Position numbers and translations under genes: made by a program. Below, piece by piece: positions 35,497-43,641 of a stretch of DNA of 64,000 nucleotides. The stretch is from Bradyrhizobium cosmicum. Its GTDB lineage: Bacteria > Pseudomonadota > Alphaproteobacteria > Rhizobiales > Xanthobacteraceae. The notes beneath the pieces are model-generated. The model searched no databases. It had not been told where the DNA came from and saw nothing but the letters and a program-made list of their open reading frames with translations. Where the stretch lies: assembly GCF_007290395.2 (NCBI RefSeq), contig NZ_CP041656.2:3968001-4032000 (forward strand), given 5' to 3'. Every line of letters begins with the position of its first letter. Position 1 is the first letter of the stretch.

Positions 35497-35799
35497 GTGC
35501 TGGATTTTCATGAGCTGCGCGAACTCGCGGCAGACGTTCGCGTGTTTGTCGATGTCGCCGAGGACAAGGCCGGAGCGCTCAGGTCAGTCATCACGGCTTA
35601 TGATGTCGTGCTGGCGATCTTCCCCTCCGGGGAAGGCATGGGCCTCCACGTCATCAAGGGCGGCGAGATCCTGGACGGGATCGCGAAATCACGGACACAT
35701 GCGACCTACAGCCACACGGCCATCGCGGTTCCCGACCTGCAACACGCGCAGGCGCTCAAGATTTTGACGGCTCCGGTCGAGCAGCGCATCGCAGCCTAG
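35497..35799 (+). CDS. Small hypothetical protein with GTG start
   Basis: A 100-residue soluble protein (VLDFHELRELAADVRVFVDV ... HAQALKILTAPVEQRIAA). GTG 35497 has GGAG eight bases upstream. The pattern is alpha/beta with a Gly/Pro turn (FPSGEGMGLHVIKGGEIL). No family recognised. Confidence 0.58.
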   Translation: MLDFHELRELAADVRVFVDVAEDKAGALRSVITAYDVVLAIFPSGEGMGLHVIKGGEILDGIAKSRTHATYSHTAIAVPDLQHAQALKILTAPVEQRIAA

Positions 35800-35864
35800 C
35801 GACAGACGACGAGGAACGCCCGGCCCTCAAACGCATTGTTTCATCTCCAGATAAGGAGAATGCA

Positions 35865-36041
35865 ATGAGCGTTGAAGGTAAAGCCAAGGAAGCCGCCGGT
35901 TTCGTCAAGGAAGAGCTGTACGAGCACGGCAAGTCCCCCGAGAGCCAGAAGAAGGCGCAGGAAGGCCGTGACCTTCGCAACGAAGGCCGCGTCGAAGACG
36001 GCAAGGCGCCGAAGACGACGAAGCCCGGCACCGGTCAATAG
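35865..36041 (+). CDS. CsbD-like small stress protein
   Basis: A 58-residue hydrophilic protein (MSVEGKAKEAAGFVKEELYE, then KKAQEGRDLRNEGRVEDGKA). Composition and repeated GKA/EGR patterns resemble CsbD-type general-stress proteins. AAGGAGAA lies upstream of ATG 35865 and a strong terminator follows 20 bases after the stop, so it is probably a single-gene transcript. The family call is tentative. Confidence 0.65.
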   Translation: MSVEGKAKEAAGFVKEELYEHGKSPESQKKAQEGRDLRNEGRVEDGKAPKTTKPGTGQ

Positions 36042-36060
36042 ACACTGGACCGACATTTCG

Positions 36061-36094
36061 AAAACCGTCCCTGGTTATGTCAGGGGCGGTTTTT
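36061..36094 (+). terminator. Intrinsic terminator
   Basis: Stem AAAACCGTCCCTG / CAGGGGCGGTTTT, 13 bp with one T-G pair, loop GTTATGT, then a T-tract. Ends the CsbD-like transcript. Confidence 0.85.
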
Positions 36095-36119
36095 CATGTT
36101 GATGGGGTGATCGGCGGCG

Positions 36120-36233
36120 TCACCAGCGGCACACTCGATCGCCCTTACACGCGCCGCTTTCCCGCGAGCTTGCCCTTGATCCGAACAGCAGCTCCACGGC
36201 GATCTCTACAATCGCTGTGGCATAGAAATCCAT
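36120..36233 (-). CDS. Possible 37-residue peptide coupled to upstream gene
   Basis: Its ATG (36233) overlaps the TGA of the preceding small gene as TGATG. The N-terminus is amphipathic (MDFYATAIVEIAVELLFG) and the tail basic with two Cys. No ribosome-binding site of its own, so translation would depend on coupling. Weak call. Confidence 0.35.
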   Translation of the reverse strand: MDFYATAIVEIAVELLFGSRASSRESGACKGDRVCRW

Positions 36234-36367
36234 CACGACTTTTTTAGCATCGTCGCGCTGACATGCCCGCCGACGGCCAGGACAACGAAGAACAGAACGC
36301 CAAGGAACTCGCCGCGCAAGGCCTGAAGGCTGGCGAGAATGAGCAATATGATGGTGGCGTATCGCAT
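36233..36367 (-). CDS. Small hydrophobic membrane protein (44 residues)
   Basis: ATG 36367 with AAAGGAG seven bases upstream. Two hydrophobic stretches (YATIILLILASLQAL and FLGVLFFVVLAVGG) flank a short RGE turn, then HVSATMLKKS. Likely a two-pass or hairpin membrane peptide. Function unknown. Confidence 0.62.
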   Translation of the reverse strand: MRYATIILLILASLQALRGEFLGVLFFVVLAVGGHVSATMLKKS

Positions 36368-36543
36368 GACACACTCCTTTCGTTGGAGGGTGCCGGCATC
36401 GGAGCGCCCGCGCCGTGACCGGCGTCACGGTCAACCGAGAGACCGCGCTCAATCGCCGCGTCGATCCCGCAACGGTGACGCCCACGCCCGACTGGCAGGA
36501 TGCTCCGCCTGCTGTATGGTCGGACGTTTTGCGCGAGGGACTG

Positions 36544-37038
36544 ATGAAGATAGCCATTGTTGCCGCCGGCCTGATCATTGTAGCCACTGCCGCGGTCGTG
36601 GCGATCCAGCCCGGCTTCCTGAAGCCTGCGTCGCTCGCGCTCGTGAAGAAATCCGACATCCTCGGCTTTTCGCCCGGGATGACGTTCGAGGAGACGACCA
36701 AGCTCGTCACCCAGCGCCGCTACCGCTGCCGCCAGCTTCGCGACTCCCATACCCTCGACTGCGCCGTCGACGCCGCCAGGGTCACGATCGACAGCGACGA
36801 GGTCGACGAAAGGCACCCGATCCGGCGCGTCACCGCGGAGCTGAACAATCCGGGCCCGCAAGAGACCGCCGTCAAATCGATCTCCGACCAGTTCAACGCG
36901 CAGCCGACCCGTGACGCCCGCGAGGGATGGATCTGGATCGTCGGCCGCGGACTGAAGCTGAGCTACGACGGGACTGCCTTGAGGCTCGTGGACGAGGCTG
37001 AGGAGGCAAGGCGAAGCAAGGAAGGCTTGAAGCGATAG
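36544..37038 (+). CDS. Small exported or membrane-anchored hypothetical protein
   Basis: A 164-residue protein. ATG 36544, with GAGGGA upstream, begins a signal/anchor segment (MKIAIVAAGLIIVATAAVVA). The rest contains KSDILGFSPGMTFEETTKLV and a pair of Cys (RYRCRQLRDSHTLDCAVDA), a plan seen in periplasmic proteins of unknown function. A 43-residue upstream extension is not protein-like. Confidence 0.65.
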   Translation: MKIAIVAAGLIIVATAAVVAIQPGFLKPASLALVKKSDILGFSPGMTFEETTKLVTQRRYRCRQLRDSHTLDCAVDAARVTIDSDEVDERHPIRRVTAELNNPGPQETAVKSISDQFNAQPTRDAREGWIWIVGRGLKLSYDGTALRLVDEAEEARRSKEGLKR

Positions 37039-37080
37039 AGCGGCAAACCCACCATCTCACCTTCCAAGCCAAGCGCGAGG

Positions 37081-37248
37081 TTATGCCGTGTGCCCGGGAT
37101 CGACATTCCCAGGTGTCTTCTTTTCCCGCTGCGGCGTCATCTTGGTGGGGCTTTCCTTTCCAGGCACGCCACGCGGCCCCAGCTGTTCGCGCTGGATATC
37201 GTCTTCAGACAGTTCGGGCTCGCGACCATTGATCGGCTCTGTCGGCAT
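37081..37248 (-). CDS. Small hydrophilic hypothetical protein (55 residues)
   Basis: ATG 37248 with CAGGAG upstream. Rich in Pro, Glu, Gly and Lys (MPTEPINGREPELSEDDIQR ... GNVDPGHTA), probably disordered. Function unknown. Confidence 0.6.
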   Translation of the reverse strand: MPTEPINGREPELSEDDIQREQLGPRGVPGKESPTKMTPQREKKTPGNVDPGHTA

Positions 37249-37402
37249 ATCATTCTCCTGAAAAGCGCGCGGCCCCAAAGATTGAAGAACCGCGCGCAGT
37301 TGGACGGCGGGAGGAAGCCGTCCGGGTTCAAGTTGCGATGGTGGTGGCCGTTCCTATGGAACCCTGACGCCCGACATTTGTTAGCGCGCAAAAGGAGCCT
37401 TC

Positions 37403-37549
37403 ATGGACAAGGTCACGCGTTGCCTGCGGTGCGGCAAGAGAACGATCCCGGTGCCCGGCCTTTACGGCAAGACCGAGCTTCAATGCATTGTTTGTGAGGG
37501 ACTTGATCCTCTGAAAAAGACCAAGCCCATCTCCGAAACAACTCATTGA
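37403..37549 (+). CDS. Small zinc-ribbon protein (48 residues)
   Basis: ATG 37403 preceded by AAAGGAG. CLRCGKRTIPVPGLYG and CIVCEG give two CxxC knuckles 20 residues apart, a minimal zinc-ribbon. The C-terminus is polar. Function unknown. Confidence 0.65.
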   Translation: MDKVTRCLRCGKRTIPVPGLYGKTELQCIVCEGLDPLKKTKPISETTH

Positions 37550-37746
37550 ACCAGCATCTCTCACGCCTCCCTTCCTAGTCGACCAAACGATGCCGTTAAG
37601 GCGTGCCTTCAACCCTTCAGCGCTGTGTTCACAGTTGAGGGATCGCCCGTCCTACCCCTTCCGGCAGTCACAATTGACGCATGAGGGTAGCCCGTGCCGC
37701 ATGAACCCGCCCTCGCTCAAGGCGTTCTCTTGGGAGAGGAGCCCAC

Positions 37747-37947
37747 ATGCCCTACGCTCTATTTGAAGACGACCAGAAGCTCAGCAAGGAATTCCCCACC
37801 GAGGAAGACGTCTGGACTCACGCCGATGAAGCCGGCCTTGTTGACGTTGTTGATGGGAAGACAGTCCTGGAAGACGGCTACACCATTCAGCCCTGCCAGC
37901 CTGACAATGAGACCGGAATCCCTGTCCCGCCACCCGCGGTATCCTGA
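37747..37947 (+). CDS. Small acidic hypothetical protein (66 residues)
   Basis: MPYALFEDDQKLSKEFPTEE, then a helix and a Pro-rich end (GIPVPPPAVS). A GGAG-containing stretch (GGGAGAGGAG) lies upstream of ATG 37747. A type of small protein I recall in Bradyrhizobium; no function assigned. Confidence 0.65.
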   Translation: MPYALFEDDQKLSKEFPTEEDVWTHADEAGLVDVVDGKTVLEDGYTIQPCQPDNETGIPVPPPAVS

Positions 37948-38003
37948 TTTATCTGACGCCGTCGGCCCAATCGGCTTATGAGCTCCAAGCGAAACCGCAC
38001 GCC

Positions 38004-38282
38004 TCAAGTGGTCGAGCTGGCTTGCCGCCTGAGAGCGCTGAGAACGATGAGAATGGCGAAGGCACCGAGACCATAGGTGAGCGCATTCACAACCCAGCAA
38101 ATGGCAATGCCGACGAAGGTGGAGCCCCCGGTCGCTCCCCAGAACAAATACGCAGCCGAAATACCAACCCACTCCCACGACAGAAACGCGTAGTCGGTGA
38201 CCGGCTCCAGGGCGAGGAGAACCGCCGAGATGATCGCCCCGATGGCCAATGCAATGATGAGGTTCGCCTTCACTGAGAGCAT
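38004..38282 (-). CDS. Small membrane protein, three helices
   Basis: A 92-residue protein with about three hydrophobic segments (LIIALAIGAIISAVLLAL, GISAAYLFWGATGGS, GIAICWVVNAL) and a basic end. Its ATG overlaps the stop of the upstream gene (TGATG), so the two form a coupled pair. Function unknown. Confidence 0.62.
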   Translation of the reverse strand: MLSVKANLIIALAIGAIISAVLLALEPVTDYAFLSWEWVGISAAYLFWGATGGSTFVGIAICWVVNALTYGLGAFAILIVLSALRRQASSTT

Positions 38283-38500
38283 CACAAACCCAATAGCCCG
38301 GCGAAAACGGGAATGAGGAAAAAGGCGGCGAGCCCAAGAAGGCCGCCCACGACAAACCTCGCCGTGCGGCCGTGGACCTTCGTATCCAGCCAGGCGCAAA
38401 CGGCCAATGCAGCCTGCTTCAGCCAGTCTGCAACGAGGCTTCTGACGAGGACCAACAGCAGTTCTGCAAAGACAGCGACCATGGGGTTTAGTCGCGGCAC
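38282..38500 (-). CDS. Small membrane protein, first gene of coupled pair
   Basis: A 72-residue protein with two hydrophobic stretches (VAVFAELLLVLVRSLVADWL and GGLLGLAAFFLIPVFAGLLG) around a basic RTAR loop. It is read from GTG 38500; ATG 38482 is possible. Stop/start overlap with the next gene. Perhaps a two-component membrane complex, which is inference. Confidence 0.55.
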   Translation of the reverse strand: MPRLNPMVAVFAELLLVLVRSLVADWLKQAALAVCAWLDTKVHGRTARFVVGGLLGLAAFFLIPVFAGLLGL

Positions 38501-38751
38501 CTCTGGCGGGGTTCAACCGTCCGGATTTTGAGCATTGAGGTCGGCAAGCTTCGAGACATGGTAGAGGAGGAGGAATTTGGCCGGCCGGTAGCCGAGATTC
38601 TGCTCGCCATATTATCCGGAGTACCGCTTGCCTTGACGCGTTGTGCGGCGATTCCTACACTCCAGACGGGCATGGGAAGTTCTCACTTATAGGCGAGAAA
38701 CTCATTTATTTGAGTCCGGCAGCACTGCCGGCCTTACCTTGGGTTGGTCAC

Positions 38752-39255
38752 ATGGGTAATCGGCCAATCGTCGGACTTTGCCTGGCGTTTACCGCTGCTG
38801 CGTTCGCCTGCTCGCAGACGCCCGCTTGCGCCGATGGTGTCCTCCGGCTCTCCTATGTGGAAGTTCACGACCGAATGCTGCCCTCCGCGAACGTCACGAG
38901 CACGAGCGTCAATGTGGTGCTTCATCTTCGTTCCGACGGCGGGCTCGAGCATCTCGAAGACCGCGCCAGCGGCTCGGCGCGCGGAGGCAGCAAGTCCACT
39001 CTCCGGCTCGGCGCCGACGCGCCGCGGAGCTGGCACGTGGCGGGTCCGCACCAACTCGTCAGCGTGCAGGAGTACTTCACCTACAAGCGTGCCATTCAGG
39101 TCAACGTGGACGGTGACCACTGCACGGCCAACATTGGGTATTCCCTGAACTCCGGCGCCACCGACTACCAATATCCGCGCCTGAAAACCGGCGAACGCGC
39201 CACTGCGCGCTCTGTGAAGGCAAGCAACGTGACGTGTTCGATTCAGGCTCAGTAA
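38752..39255 (+). CDS. Secreted hypothetical protein
   Basis: A 167-residue protein whose signal peptide runs from MGNRPIVGLC to the ACADG region. The mature part is a beta-rich domain (VLRLSYVEVHDRMLPSANVT ... LVSVQEYFTYKRAIQVNVDG) with two Cys late in the chain (HCTANIGYS and NVTCSIQAQ). ATG 38752 is chosen because it begins the signal peptide. No family recognised. Confidence 0.65.
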   Translation: MGNRPIVGLCLAFTAAAFACSQTPACADGVLRLSYVEVHDRMLPSANVTSTSVNVVLHLRSDGGLEHLEDRASGSARGGSKSTLRLGADAPRSWHVAGPHQLVSVQEYFTYKRAIQVNVDGDHCTANIGYSLNSGATDYQYPRLKTGERATARSVKASNVTCSIQAQ

Positions 39256-39392
39256 AACGTCTCCACTCTTGAGTCGAAAACAGCAGATCATTAGCCTTGT
39301 ATGCGGTGCTGGGCCAGATGATCTTCCTTCGACCACCGGCTCCCCCGGGCCTCAACAGGCGATCAGACAATCAACACGAAACGGTGGCTTGA

Positions 39393-40052
39393 ATGAAAAC
39401 TGCACTTCTCTTCGGCGCCACAGGCTTCATCGGCTCGCATTTGCTGCAAGACCTGTTGAACAGCCCCGACTATTCGCGGATCATTGCGGTGTTTCGCAAG
39501 CCCCTCGCGCTGAACCATCCGAAGCTCACGGTGCTGATTGGCGATCTCGCCTCCCTGCCCGCGCTGAAGCCGCAACTGGTCGCGGACGAGATCTTCATCG
39601 CGCTGGGAACGACGCGCAAGCACACGCCTGACGAGGCTGAGTACTACAAGATCGATCATGATTATCCGCTGCGGGCGGCCGAGATCGCCAAGGGGAACGG
39701 CGCGCGGTCGGTGTTTCTGGTCACGGCGGTCGGCGCCAACGCCGGCTCCGCCGTGTTCTATGTCAGGACCAAGGGTGAGGTGGAGCGGGACATTCGGGCG
39801 CTCAATTTCGACCACACGCATATTTTCCGCCCGTCGATGATCCTGGGCGAGCGCGATGAAGACCGCCCGCGTGAGCGGCTCTTCATCGCGATATGGAGCG
39901 TTCTCAATCCGCTGCTCGCTGGCCCAGCTAACCGATATCGCGGGCTCACCGGCAACGAGATCGCGCACGCCATCGCCAAGGCCGCACGGCATCAAACGGA
40001 AAAAGTACGAATCTATCATTGGAAAGAGATGGCCGCACTGCTTCGGACGTGA
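39393..40052 (+). CDS. NAD(P)-binding Rossmann protein, HTATIP2-like
   Basis: A 219-residue short NAD(P)H-binding protein. The nucleotide-binding motif GATGFIGSHLL lies at residues 8-18, and IALGTTRKHTP, YYKIDHDYPLRAAEIAK and FRPSMILGERDE match the HTATIP2/NAD(P)H-binding subgroup of extended SDRs, which often lack a full catalytic triad. Substrate unknown. Confidence 0.8.
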   Translation: MKTALLFGATGFIGSHLLQDLLNSPDYSRIIAVFRKPLALNHPKLTVLIGDLASLPALKPQLVADEIFIALGTTRKHTPDEAEYYKIDHDYPLRAAEIAKGNGARSVFLVTAVGANAGSAVFYVRTKGEVERDIRALNFDHTHIFRPSMILGERDEDRPRERLFIAIWSVLNPLLAGPANRYRGLTGNEIAHAIAKAARHQTEKVRIYHWKEMAALLRT

Positions 40053-40188
40053 AGCAACCTGAGCCGAACAGAACGGCCCTCACGCACATTTGCCCCCGCC
40101 CCCTGCCCATCCCCCCACTTTCCTGCTATCTCCTGTCCCCGCCGTCCCGGCCCAAACCAAGACACCTCCGTTCAAGGGAGCCCCACCC

Positions 40189-40641
40189 ATGCGTTACCTC
40201 CACACCATGCTGCGCGTGCGCAATCTCGATGTCGCGCTGAAATTCTATGTCGATGCGTTCGGGCTGAAGGAGGTGCGGCGCATCGAGAACGACAAGGGGC
40301 GCTTCACGCTCGTCTTCCTGTGCTCGTCGGACGATCTCGAGGCGCTGAAGACGCAGCCGCAAACGCGCGGCGCACCGCTGGTCGAGCTCACCTACAATTG
40401 GGACGAGGAGACCTATGGCGAGGATCGCTTCTTCGGCCATCTCGCCTATGAGGTCGACGACATCTACGCCACCTGCGACAGACTGATGAAGGCCGGCGTC
40501 ACCATCAACCGTCCGCCGCGCGACGGCAACATGGCCTTCGTCCGCTCGCCGGATCTGCACTCGATCGAGCTGCTGCAGAAGGGCGAGCCGAAGCCGCCGC
40601 AGGAGCCGTGGGCTTCGATGCCGAATACCGGCCACTGGTAG
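40189..40641 (+). CDS. gloA: Lactoylglutathione lyase (glyoxalase I)
   Basis: A 150-residue VOC-fold metalloenzyme converting the methylglyoxal-glutathione hemithioacetal to S-lactoylglutathione. Metal ligands are recognisable as His5 (YLHTMLRV), Glu in VELTYNW, His in FGHLAYEVDD and Glu in HSIELLQK. AAGGGAG lies upstream of ATG 40189. A GST gene follows. Confidence 0.9.
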   Translation: MRYLHTMLRVRNLDVALKFYVDAFGLKEVRRIENDKGRFTLVFLCSSDDLEALKTQPQTRGAPLVELTYNWDEETYGEDRFFGHLAYEVDDIYATCDRLMKAGVTINRPPRDGNMAFVRSPDLHSIELLQKGEPKPPQEPWASMPNTGHW

Positions 40642-40712
40642 GGTTTTTACGGCAGGAACCACCGCCCGCCCGGCGCGTTCACTCCTCGACAAATGCAATT
40701 GAGGAGGACGAC

Positions 40713-40793
40713 ATGGGACGTGGATTGTTGTTGTGGATGCTGGGCGTGCCGATTCCGGTGATCCTGCTGCTGTGGCTGTTCTTCGGCCGCTGA
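40713..40793 (+). CDS. 26-residue membrane microprotein
   Basis: ATG 40713 has the excellent ribosome-binding site GAGGAGG. The peptide is one membrane helix (MGRGLLLWMLGVPIPVILLL, then WLFFGR) with a basic residue near each end. Far below usual gene-calling limits but well supported by its start signal. Function unknown. Confidence 0.65.
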   Translation: MGRGLLLWMLGVPIPVILLLWLFFGR

Positions 40794-40938
40794 TCATCGC
40801 GCAACGCTGCAATGAAAGCTCCGCCTGTCGGCGGAGCTTTTTGCATGAGGGCGCGCCGCAATCGCGGCTCGCCGCCATCGCCGAATTCCGCTATCACCCG
40901 CGCAGGATGGACAACGAAAAACGCGCGGGAGACCTGTT

Positions 40939-41577
40939 ATGCCGGACGCCAAACTCACGATCTGGGGCCGCGCCAATTCGGTCAATGTGCAGAAGGTGCT
41001 GTGGTGCCTGGCCGAGCTCGGCCTTCCCTTCGAGCGCATCGACGCCGGCATGCAATACGGCAAGACCCGCGAGGCCGACTATCTTGCGATGAATCCCAAT
41101 GCGCGGATCCCGACGCTGGTCGAGGGCGATTTCGTGCTGTGGGAGTCCAATTCGATCATGCGCTATCTCTGCCTCGCGCACGGGCGCGGCACGCCGCTCT
41201 ATCCGGAGGCGCCGAAGCTGCGCGCCGGCGTCGACCGCTGGCTCGACTGGACGCTGTCGGCGGTGCAGCCGGTCGACCGCCCGGTGTTCTGGGGCATCGT
41301 GCGCACGCCCCCCGCCGAGCGCGACATGATCCAGGTGCAAAAGGATGCCGATGCGGCCGCCGAGGTCTGGGCGATCGCCGACCGCCTGCTCGCCGCGCGC
41401 CGCTTCATCGAGGGCGAGCAGTTCACGCTCGCCGACATTGCCATCGGCTCCTATGCGCGGCGCTGGCTCGGCGTCGAGGGGATCACCCGGCCGGCGCAGC
41501 CGCACCTGACGCGGTGGCTCGCCGAGCTCGGCAAGCGCGCCGGATTTGCGCAGTTCGTTGCACCGCCGATGTCGTGA
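40939..41577 (+). CDS. Glutathione S-transferase
   Basis: A 212-residue GST. The N-terminal thioredoxin-like domain has the active-site region IWGRANSVNVQKVLWCLAEL, NPNARIPTL with the cis-Pro, and WESNSIMRYL. The C-terminal helical domain carries FTLADIAIG, the N-capping Asp motif. GGGAG lies upstream of ATG 40939. Probably a detoxification enzyme paired with glyoxalase I. Confidence 0.9.
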   Translation: MPDAKLTIWGRANSVNVQKVLWCLAELGLPFERIDAGMQYGKTREADYLAMNPNARIPTLVEGDFVLWESNSIMRYLCLAHGRGTPLYPEAPKLRAGVDRWLDWTLSAVQPVDRPVFWGIVRTPPAERDMIQVQKDADAAAEVWAIADRLLAARRFIEGEQFTLADIAIGSYARRWLGVEGITRPAQPHLTRWLAELGKRAGFAQFVAPPMS

Positions 41578-41698
41578 CGACCCGGCGCGGCGCAAGCTGC
41601 GGCAAGATCACGATGAATCGGCGTGCCGACGCACGCGGATTGCGGCGCGCCCGCACTTGACGGCTACTGTGCATGGGGTTGTTTTCGCGCTTTTTGCT

Positions 41699-41866
41699 TC
41701 AGCCCCAGCCGCGCTCGACCAGCAGCACGCAGATGATCAGCACCAGCGTCACGGCCGCAGTGGCAAGCCGCGCGGTCCAGCTCAGGCCGCGGCTGACCCA
41801 CCATAGCATCGCGCAGGACATCAGCACGGGGATGACGAGATCGAGCCGCAACAGATCGGTCGGCAT
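41699..41866 (-). CDS. Small two-helix membrane protein
   Basis: A 55-residue protein with two hydrophobic helices (LDLVIPVLMSCAMLWWVS and AAVTLVLIICVLLVE) joined by a short basic loop. Starts at ATG 41866, five bases after the stop of the gene at 41872, so the two are one operon. Function unknown. Confidence 0.6.
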   Translation of the reverse strand: MPTDLLRLDLVIPVLMSCAMLWWVSRGLSWTARLATAAVTLVLIICVLLVERGWG

Positions 41867-41871
41867 GCGGC

Positions 41872-42120
41872 CTACCGCCTGACCGTGGTCTCGACGCTGA
41901 TCGAGCCGCCGATCTTGACGCAGGTGCCGGTGCCCTCGACCATGTAGTAACCACGGCCATAGGAGGCGCAGACGCCTGCCTTCGCCGTGCCGCCTGTGCT
42001 TTTCTTCAGCGGCAGCGTCTTGCCGGCCTGCGCCGGCTCTGTCGCGGGAAGGCGCAAGGCCTCGGCGGCCGCTGCGGACGTGGCGAGCAACGAGATGAGG
42101 ATGAGGAGCGGCGCGCGCAT
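41872..42120 (-). CDS. Small secreted protein resembling a porin N-terminus
   Basis: An 82-residue exported protein. The signal peptide (residues 1-19, ending AAAEA) is followed by a Pro/Lys linker and ASYGRGYYMVEGTGTCVKIG, close to the CxxYGxGFYYIPGTDTCxKIGG start of alphaproteobacterial porins as I remember it. The beta-barrel is absent and the chain ends SISVETTVRR. Upstream of a two-helix membrane gene. Confidence 0.68.
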   Translation of the reverse strand: MRAPLLILISLLATSAAAAEALRLPATEPAQAGKTLPLKKSTGGTAKAGVCASYGRGYYMVEGTGTCVKIGGSISVETTVRR

Positions 42121-42175
42121 GCCGCCGTTCTAGCCCGGACCGGCGCGTCGCGCCATCCGGGTCCGGATGCCGCGA

Positions 42176-42430
42176 TCAGATGAACTTGATGCCGGCCGAT
42201 TTGCCGCGGCGCCAGACCACCTGGCAGCTCCGCCCGGTCCGAGCATCGCGCGCGAACGCCATCCGGATGATGCCCGGCAGCTGGCTGGCGTCGTCGTCCA
42301 TCGTGATCTTCGCGCCCGAGGCCGAGATGTCCTGGACCAGGCAATGCCGCGCCGCGAATCCGCCGTCGAGCGTGATCCAGGCGTGCTGCGACAGCAGCTT
42401 GCGGGCTGCGCGCTTCTTGGGCTGTGGCAT
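42176..42430 (-). CDS. PilZ domain protein (single domain)
   Basis: An 84-residue PilZ protein. RxxxR-like basic residues (KKRAARKLL) precede a beta-barrel with CLVQDISASGAKI, the D/NxSxxG diguanylate-binding motif. The ATG at 42430 has GGGAG about 11 bases upstream; a GTG at 42448 would add six residues. May bind cyclic di-GMP. Confidence 0.83.
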   Translation of the reverse strand: MPQPKKRAARKLLSQHAWITLDGGFAARHCLVQDISASGAKITMDDDASQLPGIIRMAFARDARTGRSCQVVWRRGKSAGIKFI

Positions 42431-42656
42431 CGGCTTAAGATCTCCCACCTTAGCGCTAGCTCAGGGAACCCTAAGAAACCGTTGAAATCGCCTCCCGAAT
42501 GATCCCGGGACAGCTATCCACCCGGGGCGCAAAAGACCGGCCCCGAACGGCTTGCCGACCGACCCAAAGGCCACTATACGTTCGCCCGCTGCAGCCCCCG
42601 GGCACGACTCGGGCGGCCGGCGGTCGTGCCGCGAAAAGCGGTGAGGCCTTGTGTTT

Positions 42657-42731
42657 GCTCCCTTCGTCTATCGGTTAGGACGCCACCCTTTCACGGTGGA
42701 GAGAGCGGTTCGATTCCGCTAGGGAGCGCCA
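42657..42731 (+). tRNA. tRNA-Glu (anticodon TTC)
   Basis: Acceptor GCTCCCT pairs with AGGGAGC. The D-arm is CGTCTATCGGTTAGGACG, the anticodon stem CCACC/GGTGG encloses loop CTTTCAC with anticodon TTC, and the T-arm has GGTTCGATTCC. The CCA end is encoded. 75 nt. Confidence 0.95.
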
Positions 42732-42830
42732 GCATCCGGCTCGTGGATGACGTGGCGAAACCTGCCGCCCGACATGAACCTCCCGGCCCCTCGCCTCCGA
42801 CAAAGGTCAGATCGGACACGGCAGAGGCCC

Positions 42831-43490
42831 ATGGCGCAGCAACAGTCCACCCCGGAAGGCCAGTCCGGCCCCGCCTCGCCGGCGCCGCCGCGATGGATAC
42901 GTCGCGCCACGCAATCTGTCCCGGAACGCCGCGCCAGAATGCTCGAGCACATGGCGCGCGCCAGATCGGCTCCGCAGGCACAGGCCGCGACTGCGACAGG
43001 GCCATCCCGCATGCGCGGGAAAAACATTCTCGGCGATGCCTTCGGCTACATGGTGCTGTTCGGCATCATCGCCCTGCTCGTCCAGTCGCGCGTTCCGCTC
43101 TACGTCGGCGCCTTCCTCTTCTTCACTGACGGCGAGCGCATCGACGCTGCGCTTGGGACGATCGGTATCCGGCTGGAGCCCGACGCGATCGGACCCGACA
43201 TCATCAAGAGCTTCGTCTCCCTGTTCGCCTGGTTCGCGCTGCTGGCCTCGTTGAGACCCTCGGTCCCGACCTGGCTCGCGTCCTGGATTCCGCCGGACAC
43301 ATCATGGTCCACCATTGCCGGCATCGCCGTCGTGCTCGCCTTCGCCGAAGCGTGCGCGGCGCTCGTGATGCGGACGGCACTGCCGTGGTTCGGAGTGCAG
43401 ATCAGGCCGGACAGCCTGACCGCCGCCGCGATCAAGCTCCTCCTTGCCATTGGCCTGCTCGGCTTGCTGGTGCTGGTCGGATCGCTGTAA
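42831..43490 (+). CDS. Multi-pass membrane protein of unknown function
   Basis: A 219-residue protein. The first 75 residues are a Gln/Pro/Arg-rich cytosolic region; about four membrane segments follow (AFGYMVLFGIIALLV, IIKSFVSLFAWFALLASL, WSTIAGIAVVLAFAEACAAL, AAIKLLLAIGLLGLLVLV). AGAGG lies upstream of ATG 42831. It lies 100 bases after tRNA-Glu. No family recognised. Confidence 0.62.
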   Translation: MAQQQSTPEGQSGPASPAPPRWIRRATQSVPERRARMLEHMARARSAPQAQAATATGPSRMRGKNILGDAFGYMVLFGIIALLVQSRVPLYVGAFLFFTDGERIDAALGTIGIRLEPDAIGPDIIKSFVSLFAWFALLASLRPSVPTWLASWIPPDTSWSTIAGIAVVLAFAEACAALVMRTALPWFGVQIRPDSLTAAAIKLLLAIGLLGLLVLVGSL

Positions 43491-43641
43491 CCGGCGCGCA
43501 ATTGCCGCGAACTCCGGAGCACTACCGGCCCACCCATTTACTGAAAATTTACCCCTGCTATTTGATCGCCGTATCCTTTGCTTAGACGTTGCCCCGCTAC
43601 CGTGTTTCTACGGAAATCATCCGAAACACGATTGGCGCCCA

